Shown here: piece after piece, positions 11,013-21,596 of the stretch
Layout: the number at the start of each line of letters is the position of its first letter
Position numbering within the stretch: position 1 is the stretch's first letter
From: Chrysaora quinquecirrha
Lineage: Eukaryota; Cnidaria; Scyphozoa; Semaeostomeae; Pelagiidae
Direction of reading: 5' to 3'
Assembly (NCBI GenBank): GCA_014526335.1
Contig: JACTAT010000027.1
Location: 1,369,685-1,433,684, forward strand
DNA: 64,000 nucleotides
The notes under the pieces: model-generated
The model's database searches: none
What the model was told of the DNA's origin: nothing
Seen by the model: only the letters and a program-made list of their open reading frames with translations
Position numbers and translations under genes: made by a program

Positions 11013-11667
11013 CTCATGAATTTCTCTTTCCGTTGGAAAGTCCATTTAGCTCTCTTTTTACCAACAGAAAGATTAAAGAATCTAGTTTTGAATAAAAACC
11101 TAGAAAATCATTCCCCAGGCCCCATGCTCTTTCGAGTTGAGAGATATCTTGCACTCCCGGATCTCTAATTAAGCAATTGCTATTGTCTCAATACTAATGG
11201 CGGGTCTTTTAAATTCCTTTTATGTTCCTCTTCTTTTGTGTGCATGTGTACTTCTGTAAAACACCAGGTGTGCTGTTTTGCTGTTGTTGTGTTGAAGAAT
11301 TGCAGTAGTTCCCATGTGAAGGGTGCATTGTCGAAACATGGGTGTAATTGTCAAACGTTACCTTACTAGTTCAGTTCATTTAGTTAGCAGGTCAGCTGTT
11401 TAAAATCCAATCATTTAATTTCGACTGAATTTTATCTTCATTCCCTTGAACTTATAAGAAGTTGGAAGAGTTTATAGAAAGAAATTGGACCTGGCCGTTG
11501 TTTAACCCAACCAAAAGTGACATCAAACTTCTTTTGTTAACAATTTATTATTCGATTTATTATTTATTTATTATTTGATTGTTAACATTAGGGGTTCTGC
11601 CCCCAAACCTCCAATTATCACACTGGTGACTGTTTCAGTAGCCAAAAACAAGTAATACATTTACGTT

Positions 11668-12062
11668 CGAAAAATGGCCGCCAACAGTGGCCAAGGGCCT
11701 AATTCAAAATATTTTCATTTTAAAATTCAGAGGTCATGCGGCCATTATCTTGCTAAGTTTCCGCGGGAAAATGTTCGTCACTGCACTCGCCATCATTTTA
11801 AGTCGAAAGGAGAAGATTATTTCGATGGTATGATAGAAAAATACACGAAAACTGAGAAGCTTTGCCTTCAAAACCAAGAGAAAAATTTTTCACTACTGAT
11901 CTGAAATTATGGGAAAGAGAGGTTTTCGTTACTCCAAGATGGAAAATTTTGCAGTTATTTGAAGCCCAGTTGTTTTAGCTTTTCCGTCGTAGTAAAAGTT
12001 TTCCTGAGATATCCGTTTTCACAAAGTAAATCAGGGTCAAAGTTTTGGAAACACTTTTCAGG
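11668..12062. mobile_element. Partial Tc1-like foldback element, inverted, unit 1
   Basis: It starts near ACGTTCGAAAAATGGCCGCC and carries the same interior as 20258-21071 in opposite orientation, through AGTTTTGGAAACACTTTTCA. The short open frames inside are not genes. It corresponds to 26664-27066. Confidence 0.65.
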
Positions 12063-12574
12063 GATATAGGAAGTAAGGGAGTTGGACGAAACGGAGGTTT
12101 GGCAAATCTATCTACCTGATACCCATACAAGAAATGAAAACAAAGTCCCGGCTACATGTGTGGTTGTTTGCTTAAAATGGCGACCGACATGAAGAAGCAG
12201 CGTCGCAGAACATTGATTTGGTAGACCTTTTCGAGACATTTTTTGTCTAATGGCCAATAATATCACCACAGGAGTCTGGTGTTTCTGCACTGGCAACGCA
12301 CTGGGTATTAATACCAAATTTCCCCAGACGAGGCCTTGGTTCATTGTCGCAGCAATTTTGTTGCAGCATGAAGCCATTTCAGGATTCTTTAGAACTGGAC
12401 ATTTTCAGGAGTGTTGCGTTGCCAGAACAGGTGAAAATCGCACGTGAGGCACGTTAAACTTAACTCCCGTGAAAGATTTTAGAACACCGCATTCGCGAAA
12501 GTTTATCCACGGGAAAGTTAAATCACATAAACCAGGGGCTGTTTCAAGTTTTTTTTCGGATATTCATGAATGAA

Positions 12575-12965
12575 GTTGAAGTTGAAATGTTTTTTCAGAA
12601 GCGCCAGTCGCTAGGACCTCAGGAGTAGATTACCTTACGAGACCTCGACATTGACAGTGATCCAAAAGTGGTTGGGTTTGAACCCTGATCTCAGTGAGCT
12701 CCTCCACCCCAAGCTGGCTGGGTTGGACGACGCCACAGCACCTAGAAGAGTCTATGTCCTGTCTACACTCTTCGAACGAGTCTGCAAACAGGCCTCATGA
12801 TCCGTAAAGACCCGAGTTATGCTAGTTTGATTGTGATTTCTTTATGATGGATGCAGTTGATTTTACCATGACTTTACCACCACCCCCAGTCCACAGCTTT
12901 AATCCCAAGCTCACTGAGCTCCTGACATCACGAGCTAGCTGGCTGATTCCTGGAACAAGAAGTAT
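12575..12965. repeat. Dispersed repeat with tRNA B-box-like core, unit 1
   Basis: It contains GCGCCAGTCGCTAGGACCTC, CGAGACCTCGA and a GGGTTTGAACCC string. Relatives are at 27575-27960, 29985-30170, 42320-42765 and 57697-58125. It is possibly a SINE; the ends are not resolved. Confidence 0.5.
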
Positions 12966-13899
12966 CGTTTATTCTCTATTTATTTTGAACAACGCCTACA
13001 TACCGGCGTACTACGGCCTAAGTGTAATGCTAGCAACAAAAATCAATCTTGTAGCCCATCATTTGATTCTAATCGGTTTCTTTCGCAGGTTTTATGACAG
13101 GCCCTCATAACAATGGCTAAATAAAACATCTGTTGCAATTTTTAGCTAGTTTGGCTGCGGAAGTTACTGTTGCTGCGTCAAGAACAACGCAAAATTGCAG
13201 AATTTGAGAACGTGAAAACAGCCAAGGATGCAATAGTCGAAATTTCTACTTATCCGATTGTTTTTGTCCTGTGCACTTCTGCTGAAGAAATCAACTGGAG
13301 ATTTATTTTTCCCGCTTCCCGTTCCCATTTGCCGTGCCCTTTCCCGTTCCTGTTCCCGTTCCACTGAAAAACAGATAAGTGGAAATCCACATAATCACGC
13401 GACAATCGTACGATTGCACGATCTCGCGATAACCCTGCGATCATTACGATTCTATGGAAATCGTGCTTGAAAGCTATACATTGATACCAGTAAGTGATTT
13501 TTTCAGATGGCCTATACTACATCTCCTGGTTACATGCAAGCAGCTCCAACAACAGTTTACACAACAGTGAAAACTGACCAGCCACCGCAAGGCGACCATC
13601 CACCACCGTATGCACCTCAGTAAAGGAAGATATGAGTGGCATTCGAAGCACCTTCTTTCACGGTAATTTTCGCTGTAAGAACTTTTAAATTTATTATTAG
13701 TAGCTTACTTGTGATTTTAGAAGTAAGAAACATGTAACCTACTTAATCGTATTTTTAATTGCCCAGTGGAGGGGGGGGGGGACATTTCCATTGTTTAATA
13801 TACTAGACGTGCCGCCCACTTTTTCAGTGATAATTTACCTACGTATGTCTTTGTTTTTGGTAGTTCTTACGTATGAATACGTCTCTATACATTGGTAGT

Positions 13900-14278
13900 T
13901 TAGATACACGCATTCACGCGCAAAAATTTCTCGTTTCACGAAATCACGCATGAAAAATGGTCCAATAACGCATCACGCAGAACGGCTTGGAGGCTCTCGT
14001 ACAACATCCGACAACATCCAATCCAACCATGCTATGCTCATCCATGAATTATAGGACTCAGAAAGACCTCATTGCCCAGGGTAGCAGCAGCTTACTACGG
14101 TCTTTGATGAAGCTACAACGTTATGCTGTTCTTGATTTTAGATTTTGATTGCTGGAATTTTTTGCTTCTTCTCGGCCACAAGACCAAAAAGTAATTGTAC
14201 GGTAAGTGATGCAATTATTTACGGGATATTTTGATACAGATTGTGTTTTTACATGAAGACTTTTCTTGCCCCTTTCCA
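13900..14278. other. Spacer between units 1 and 2
   Basis: Not part of the duplication. It contains CACGCATTCACGCG-type repeats near 13910-13980. No gene is supported. Confidence 0.5.
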
Positions 14279-14428
14279 GAGCCGTCAGAAGGGGGTTGCA
14301 GGGGGGGGGCTTTGAGCCCCCCAATTATTTTGAAACAATAGAATTACGTCATAAAATCATTGCGTTATCAAGTACTTTTCAGTTGTTCAGCCCCCCCCCC
14401 CAAATCTGAGATTCCTTCCGACGGTCTT
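14279..14428. mobile_element. Short G/C-rich-ended TIR element
   Basis: The imperfect ends GCCGTCAGAAGG and CCTTCCGACGGT are inverted, with inner G9 and C-rich strings also facing each other. It has about 84% similarity by eye to 4297-4422, which marks the left limit of the tandem units. Confidence 0.55.
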
Positions 14429-14429
14429 T

Positions 14430-15506
14430 CTTTCATTCTTGAGCCTCGTGCTGTTCCATTAATTTTTGCGCACCAATTTTTAACAGTTGAAGGCCCTGGG
14501 CGCACTTTGTCACATCTTGCAAAGGAACCTGCCATCCAAGCATAAAAAACACTGCATCGATTTTAGTTAAAGCATTCAAAATCTGTGAGCCAATAAACTT
14601 GAGGCTCAGTCCTGGTGGTTTTTATTTTGACTTTGCCTAACATCGTGCATCTGCTCGATCCAGTGTCCAGCATACAATCAGAAGCACCTTTCTGATGAGT
14701 CAAGGTTGAGTTTTTACTTATTGCCATCCAGATTATGTCTGTGCTTCGATATATCCCACCGTCTCCATGGCAACCAATTTTTCATCAGACACTAGAAACC
14801 CGCAAGCCTTAATTACCAAAAATCTGAGTTTATGCTCTATAGATTATCATACATTATCATATTTAGTTTACTCATTCTTTATCCACTAGCCATTTTTGGT
14901 AACATCCTGTTGCAACACTAGCTTAGACATCCCCGCATTGCATCATTGCATGCTACCTATGAAGGTAATTCCCGCATGCTTTTAGATATTACCTTATTTG
15001 TCACATCTAGCATAGCCTTCGTTATTCATACCTTATATAGCTAGTTTCATCATTTAAGCATATCAATTCATTCCTTGTAAGTACAAAAATATTGTAAATA
15101 GTTTATTTGGCATAAGTATAAAAATTGGTAGATTTTGGTTAGTAATTATTCACAAGTTGAGATTTCAGAGTTAGTTGGTTGATTAGATAACACAGCAAAG
15201 CAAAGGAAAGTTTCTCTCTCGCTGGTAATCTGCGGCACGCAAGCAAAGTTTTGGGTGATATTGTTTCAATTGTTCTTCGGTGGATATATCTAGTTTAGTT
15301 TTTTTGGTAATACGTACAAAATCCACGTCTTGCCAAACCCCCTCCCAGATTGAAAATGTTTTGAAACACCCATATTGTAGGGTTAAATATTCTTTCAAAT
15401 ACGCTGTCTAGTCTGTTTTAGGTAGTCGAGCTGCTTACATTGTTTGCTCTCTTTGTGATGTAAACTTTTGTAAACTTGAAACCATGTGAACTTTTGTATC
15501 TCTTAG
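14430..15506. other. Left intron/flank of gene A, unit 2
   Basis: 14430-15020 is unique to unit 2; 15022-15506 matches unit 1. I searched for the first two exons of an MS4A gene (start, TM1, TM2) and saw none, so the duplicated block begins inside gene A. Confidence 0.55.
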
Positions 15507-18500
15507 AGCATCGCCAACATTGTATCTTCAGCAATTTCTGTTCTTGTGTCAGTTGGTGAAATTGTGATTGCAGGCCTTGGGATTGCATACTACAGAAAAG
15601 GATTGTGTGCCTCTATATGGTCCAATTACTATTATTCTTATTACGGATCACGTCGGTACACACTATGCAGTGAATATCCTGACTCGGCCCTTGGGTTTGG
15701 AATATATGGAACTTTGATATCGCTCATGGTCATACAAATAGTAATTGCAGTTATAGCAGCTGTTTATTCCTTCAAGTTTATGTCTGGTGACATGGGAGAA
15801 AGATCCCAGGTTAGAATATCCTTGTATACTGACTTTTCATAGTACTGATAGCGCGGTGTATTAATGTGGGTGAGGCATTTTACAGTTTGTCAAAAGAAGA
15901 TACTGCATCGTATCGTATCGCATCGCATTGCATTGCATCGTATCGTATTGCTGTCAGTCGTATCGTATCGTATCGTATCGTATAGAATAGTATAGTATCA
16001 TATTGTGTCGCATCCATATCGTATCGTATCTATTGTATTGTATCGTATCGTATCGTACCGCATCACATATCCTATCGTATTGTTTCATGATGGTATCGTA
16101 TCGCAAAGCCCCGGGGGGGGGGGCAACTTCAATAGATCAGTGACGGGGGTGTCCATTTTTGTAATAAAAAATTGATCTCAAAATTTATGAAAATTCTAAA
16201 AAGTATACCCCAAGGTTCACAAAGAAATATGAATATAGTACATAGAAATACTCAAAAGTCTGTTTTTAGGGTTATACAGCTGAAATTTATTTGGCAGTTA
16301 TTGTGACTTTATCAAAATTGATCATCGTAGCAAAAAATGATACCCCAAATTTGTAATTTTAGCAAATATGATACCCCAAAATTAATTTTCCACCCCTGAA
16401 AAGGTACCTTAAAAAATGGCACATCCCGTACCCATATATATGGGAGTTACCCCCCGGGCGCAAAACGTAAAGTGTAACATAGCATAAGAGTACACTGTAT
16501 AATGATATAGGGTTAGTATGTAAAATCTTACCTTTAAGAGTTTTCCGATCTAAAAATCAACTTTTCGCATCCATTAGCTAGGGAACGCCCCCCTCCCCAG
16601 TGGCCTAGCTAGAGATTTTTGATGGAAGGACAAAGCGGAGAACTTTGCTACCAAAGTGCGTGTCCATTTTGACATGTCCCTAACCGAGATTTATTCATTC
16701 AGGGGTGAATTATAAAGACATACATTGAGACATGTTATTTTTCCTTAGAGTCAGATGCCTTTAGTGTATTACCCTGATAACATGCAGCCAATGGTCGCAC
16801 CATCTTATTACATGCCGGCACAACCAGGATCAATGGCACCATATCAAATTCAGGCAAACCAACGTCAATTTTTCACTCAAGTGCCTTATTCAACATCAGC
16901 AAATGCAACAGGATTGGCTTACACAACAACGAACGGATGCCAGGTATGAGGCAGCTTGATTTGCTTTATTTCTTGTCTGTTCCTAGGACCGTACTACCAT
17001 AGGACTGGGTGGGTTGTGGTGCAAGAGATGGTGCCAGGTGAGGGGGGCTTTGGGATTTCACGGGTTGCGGGTTTGGCCGATTTCGCCCTCGGGTTCTCGG
17101 GTTTTTTCGAAAAATCGTGCGGGATTTCGGGTCAAGTATATTTAACGGGCAACGGGTTTTGCCATTTTTCTAGTTCAGGTAACGGGTATTGTCGTAAAAA
17201 TGTGCGGGTTTTCGGGTTTTAAACCTCAAGGATATCAATGTGTAAAATTCTTAACACAGTTGTTGAAACTAAGGTCATCCGGGTTTTCGGGTTTGTCTAA
17301 ATTTTCTTCCGGGTTTTCGGGTTTTTATACCCCCCAAAGCCCCCCTCCTAGGTACATAGACGTAGGAGACAGAGAAGCTCCCCTTAATTTGAAAAAATAT
17401 GTTAAAAACAGTCACATTCCGGCTCGAAATCGCCTTCAAGTTGGGCAAAGTTTTCATAAAAGGACTGTGTCTTTCCAATAGATGCATTTTTTGGGTGTTG
17501 AGTTTTTTTGTGGTGGAGGTGTTGATTTTATGGTCGGCAGATGGTGCAGTAGTAATCGCCTTGCAGAACACAATGCACATAGTAGCACAAAACTTCAAAA
17601 TTGCGATAGTGCATGTAGTATGCCCAAAAATGTTTCTGTTTCGATTATCAGATTAAATTTTAGGACGAAGATGTAGATTTCAAGACCTTTTATACTATAA
17701 TGATATAATATCCTTGCATGCAAGTCGCACTTGCAAATAAAATTGCAAGCAAATTGCAAGTACAGTTGACATCCGCTATCTCGACTGCCCGCTATCTCGA
17801 ACATTCGCTATCTCGAACGATTTTCCATTTCCCCTCGTTTTGGTAAAAGGTTTTGTATAGAAAAATCATCCGCTATCTCGAACCCCGTTATCTCGAACAT
17901 TCGCCGTCTTGAACCATTTTCGATTTCCCATGGAGGAAAACCTGCTCTTTGTCTCGAACTTTGCCAAATTTCTGCTGAACTGGATAAAGAGACAGGCTGA
18001 AAATATGTATAAGTTCGCCTAGCAGAGCGGGAATGGCAGCAGCTAAGTGATATGCTGCCCATGTATACAATAGATGAAGCTGTCTCTTTCGAGATGTGCT
18101 GCATCGCCATTATCTCAATTTCACCAATAGTAGGGATGAAAGCAGATGAGCTTTGACTCCTATGTAAAAAATACCAGACTTGTTTAATGAAATTTGGGAT
18201 CAGTAACCCTGCATGTTAATAGGGGTTCCTTTTCTGACTTAAAAACTATAATTTTTTATATGAGGCATCCGTTATTTCGAACATTCGCTATCTCGAACTA
18301 ATTCCAGTTTCCCTCGAGAGTTCGAGATAGCGGATGTCAACTGTAAATCGAACTATAGTTTAAAACGCCTTTTAGCAAATCTGGAAATGACAACGTTCAA
18401 ATACCAGTTTTATTCGTCTCTCGCAATTTTTGTCGCAGTTATTTTCATAATTATTTCCTCGTTGCAGATTGCATCTCAGAATATGGCAAACAATTCACAA

Positions 18501-18551
18501 ATGGCAGATGTGACAAAAACAGATCTCGCCGCGAGTGATGCTGCGCAGTAG
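15507..18551 (+). CDS. MS4A/CD20-like four-TM protein, gene A (3' exons)
   Basis: Three phase-0 exons: 15507-15809, 16749-16943 and 18468-18551 (TAG stop). Exon one carries TM3 (IVSSAISVLVSVGEIVIAGL), a loop with two cysteines and many tyrosines, and TM4 (YGTLISLMVIQIVIAVIAAV). The second exon is a cytoplasmic Pro/Tyr/Gln-rich tail (PLVYYPDNMQPM). The third is a short polar end finishing SDAAQ. All junctions have GT/AG borders (GTTAGA, GTATGA donors). The architecture and exon phasing match gene B next door, so the two are probably paralogous members of one cluster. The start, TM1 and TM2 are not in the window. MS4A proteins are membrane-spanning and act as signalling or chemosensory subunits in vertebrates; the role in cnidarians is unknown. 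Confidence 0.72.
15906..16100. repeat. (TATCG)n microsatellite, unit 2
   Basis: TATCG/CATCG/TATAG array in the gene A intron; the unit 1 version stops at about 5428 where a deletion begins. Confidence 0.9.
16108..16457. mobile_element. CCCGGGGGG-ended TIR element
   Basis: The left end CCCCGGGGGGGGGGGCAACT and the right end GGGAGTTACCCCCCGGG are inverted. The interior is AT-rich (GATACCCCAAA motifs). Related ends occur at 34283-34563 and 48899-49190. Absent from unit 1. Confidence 0.65.
17041..17347. mobile_element. TIR element with CGGGTTTTCGGG interior
   Basis: The ends AGGGGGGCTTTGGG and CCCAAAGCCCCCCT are perfect inverted repeats. The interior is built from CGGGTTTTCGGGTTT words. Unit 1 keeps only the left third, joined to the pogo-like element. 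Confidence 0.75.
17763..18343. mobile_element. TA-flanked pogo/Tigger-like element, unit 2
   Basis: Same insertion as 5514-6094, with CAGTTGACATCCGC and GCGGATGTCAACTG ends and TA target sites. It sits in the intron before the last gene A exon. Confidence 0.78.
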
Positions 18552-18989
18552 CCAAGCCAGATCAGTCAAAAAAAGTTCCTCGCTGGAATTTCGATTTAGC
18601 TGCGAAACTGCGAATGATGAAGAATTCACTTCATGCTGGAGACAGACTTATTTAGAAGTTAGATCAAGGAACCGTTTAAATGTAGTTGTAGTGGTATTTT
18701 GAGGCTGTTTTGCTTGAACGCCTAGTTCCAGGTGCTTATTCTTACAAGCCTCTGCTCTGACGACGAGCTTACACTTTAGGAAGGCTACCAGGCTACCAAC
18801 CGCTTTTAATAGCCCATGGTTGTCCATTGTGAGTTTTGACCAACTAAAATTACTAAGCATGTACCTGAAAATTGACAAAAGACCGAGGAACCTCCAACCT
18901 CTTTCTCAATGTGAATAGGACGCTGCATCCTGCATTTATGCATAAAACTTTGCTGTTCCTCGCATTATTGTATCGTTTTCAATAGTATT
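18552..18989. other. Gene A 3' UTR / flank
   Basis: Follows the TAG stop. No consensus AATAAA was seen in the first 300 bases. Mostly absent from unit 1. Confidence 0.45.
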
Positions 18990-19195
18990 GTGTCGTATAG
19001 TATAGTATAGTATAGTATAGTATAGTGGCCTATAGTGTAGTATAGTATAGTATAGTATAGTAAAGTATAGTATAGTATAGTATAGTATAGTATAGTATAG
19101 TATTGTATTGTATAGTATAGTATAGTATAGTATCGTATCGTATCGTATCGTACTGTATCGTTTCGTATCGTATAGTATCATTTTGTTTCGCATCC
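18990..19195. repeat. (TATAG)n microsatellite, unit 2
   Basis: Pentanucleotide array equivalent to 6231-6425, located 3' of gene A. Confidence 0.93.
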
Positions 19196-20257
19196 TATCA
19201 TAGCTATCACACTTTTAGGGCTACCACCCGCTCTCCAGATACCCAATTGGTTGCCCATTCTGAATTTTGACCAATGACCATTATAAAGCCTGTATCTGAA
19301 AAAAGGCCAAGGAACCACTATATTCGTATGGCAGTTGAGATTCGAGGAAACAAGTTTCGGGCGTGGAGAGAAAAGAAAGTTGTTGCTTGTAATTTCGTCA
19401 ACAATATCTATACTGATGGTAGCTACATATCTGCTTTAGACTGGCGAGAGAGCAACTTTGTGCAGTAGTTAGAGTTAAGCACTTGCCGTGCTATTTTGAT
19501 CGAGTCTCCTTGAGGTCTGCAATTCAAATCCAGGGAGCAAGGAAATAAGGGGCGTAAAACTTTGCTCTCTGGGACTCGAATGTACGGATAGTCAGCCACG
19601 CAAAATGTTGGGCCTTGACGAGCTTTTTAGTGTTCCAAAACTGCTTTGTAAAGATTTACAATTTTAATATTTGATTGAACAGAGAATTGCTGAATGTAGA
19701 ATTAATTTCTTTCACCCTCAGAATTATCTTTTAAGCAGTAACAGTATTGCTGTAGTGAATTTATATCTATCAATTGAATTGAGTATTACAATGTAAAGTG
19801 TATGTAAAGTAACTTTTGGTATAGGAATTCACTCGCATTTTTTAATTTTCTTTTTTTGCAAGCTTATGGAACTGCATACAGAGACATGATAATGCGCGCT
19901 TACATACTTTTTTTATAAGATTAAGAATACCATAATTTTGCCGAGCCTCAATTATTCCTAAGATTTTTCGATTTTGAGCCTAAAATTAGTCTTAAATTAT
20001 TTTAAATTTACAATGTTACCAAGCGGCCTGAAGATCAAGAGAAATAAGTCAAGTCTTTGTCATTCACCAGTTTGTGTTAAAAAAACCTAATCTGCAGTTA
20101 GAAGTAGGCACTATTTCAACCCCGCCAATCTTATTAAACAAATTTTATTCCAATGTGTATTGTCAAACATATACAGGGTGACAATCACATTTTGTGGCTT
20201 TCGAAAATGCAGAAAAATGAGAAATTGTATTCATGAATCTTAAGCCTGGCATACATA
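19196..20257. other. Intergenic between genes A and B
   Basis: 19200-19860 matches unit 1; 19862-20257 is unique to unit 2 and includes TATAAGATTAAGAATAC-type MITE debris. No gene is supported. Confidence 0.5.
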
Positions 20258-21071
20258 CACTACCGTTCGAAAAGTTTGGAAACGGTCGCTTAAAAATGGC
20301 CGCCAACAGCGGCCAAGGGCCTAATCCAAGAAATTTTCATTTTAAAAGTCAGAGGTCTTGCGGGCATTATCTTGCTAAGTTTCGGCGGGAAAATGTTCGT
20401 CACTGCACTCGCCATCATTTTAAATCGAAGGTGGGTGAACTTATAACATGACAGAAGAGTGTGGTTTTTCAAATATCGTTCTGCTCCCTTGTAAAATGAC
20501 TGATGACTCTAAAATTTTGATAAAGTACTGCTCATTTATTCTAGATTTCGAAAATGTGTTTGAATTGTTTTGATCTTGCTCTTTTTTTAGTTGAAAATCT
20601 GAAAAACATTTGTTGTTGAAAAGACTCTTAAAATGGCTCACCTGAAAAATGTTTTGAAAACTTTAACCCTGATTAACTTTGTGAAAACCGATATTTCAGG
20701 AAAACTTTTACTACGACGGAAAAGCTAAAACAACTGGGCTTCAAATAACTGCAAAATTTTCCATCTTGGAGTAACGAAACCCTTCTCTTTCCCATAACTT
20801 CAGATCAGTAGTCCTAAAAAATTTTCCCTTGGTTTATGAAGGCAAAGCTTCTCAGTTTTTGTGTATTTTTCTATGATACCATCGAAATAATCTTCTCCTT
20901 TCGATTTAAAATGATGGCGAGTGCAGTGACGAACATTTTCCCGCCGAAACTTAGCAAGATAATGCCCGCAAGACCTCTGACTTTTAAAATGAAAATTTCT
21001 TGGATTAGGCCCTTGGCCGCTGTTGGCGGCCATTTTTAAGCGACCGTTTCCAAACTTTTCGAACGGTAGTG
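20258..21071. mobile_element. Tc1-like non-autonomous foldback element, intact
   Basis: The ends CACTACCGTTCGAAAAGTTT and the inverse (AACTTTTCGAACGGTAGTG) are flanked by TA. The inverted arms extend about 170 bp each (GGCCGCCAACAGCGGCC region). The CACTACCGTTC-AAGTTTGG terminus resembles Tc1-type ends. Length is 814 bp, with no transposase. Confidence 0.82.
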
Positions 21072-21596
21072 TATTTCATTATTTTTGCCCCTCATTGCTT
21101 TTCCTGCTGAGTGGTAATTGTTGCTGACCCGTCTAAAAATAGACAGATCTTTCACCATTGGCAACACAAATGATCTTTCAAACAAATTGAATCGATTATT
21201 GTGACGGTGATCAAAAATAACATAACTCACGTTGTTACTCGTGGCACATTGCTATCAATTTGAATTCGAATTTCAGTTCGAATTTTTTTCCAACAAAGAA
21301 AAGCATTGCATATTAGGGACATTGGAAAATGGTGTCATAGTGATCATGAAAATTAGAGCCAATCACTGAGGGGACACTATTGGGACATTACATTATTAGG
21401 AAGTCATTCGACCTGAAAACGATGCATGTTCTAAAAATCCTGAAAATTATGCTTACGTCATCATCACACCCTTCCCATCCACCATCAGAATAATAGACCT
21501 TGAGTTTTGCAATTGACTTCCCGAATCAAGAAACAAGAAAATTGATTGAAATATAAATTTTTGTGAACTAGAAGTTTATTCTACAATAACAAGAAC
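21072..21596. other. Upstream region / 5' UTR of gene B
   Basis: About 520 bp between the foldback element and the start codon. The last 280 bp are shared exactly with unit 1 (7671-7951), so they probably contain the promoter and leader. No TATA box was assigned with confidence. Confidence 0.4.

Larger units (their letters stand above)
7952..13623 (+). pseudogene. MS4A-like gene B, damaged copy (unit 1)
   Basis: Pieces identical to the intact gene at 21597-29522: exon 1 start 7952-8176, exon 2 at 8939-8998, exon 3 at 10080-10358, exon 5 at 13507-13623. About 100 bp are deleted after 8176, removing the last residues of exon 1 (IWGGLW) together with its splice donor, so translation runs into intron sequence and stops at 8320. 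A second deletion near 12990 removes all of exon 4. The remaining exons have normal borders and no stop codons. Read literally this is a pseudogene. The perfect identity of the surviving exons also fits a second, poorly assembled copy of one locus. Confidence 0.8.
4297..13899 (+). repeat. Tandem unit 1 (shorter copy of MS4A locus)
   Basis: It aligns in the same order and orientation with 14301-29799, ending at the shared ATACATTGGTAGT. It lacks these unit 2 stretches (approximate): 14430-15020, 16033-17044, 17125-17760, 18346-18858, 19862-20490, 21066-21316, 21823-21920, 24350-24975, 25875-26480 and 27991-28365. Shared exons are identical. Confidence 0.9.

Noticed and set aside
11674..11904. 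ORF MAANSGQGPNSKYFHF and its copies at 20290, 20800 and 26672
   Set aside because: Lies in the arms of the Tc1-like foldback element, occurs in both orientations, and matches no transposase.
12108..12377. ORF with cysteine-rich look on minus strand (also 27109-27375)
   Set aside because: Lies in gene B intron 3; the first residues change between copies because of an indel, and no domain or splice signals support it.
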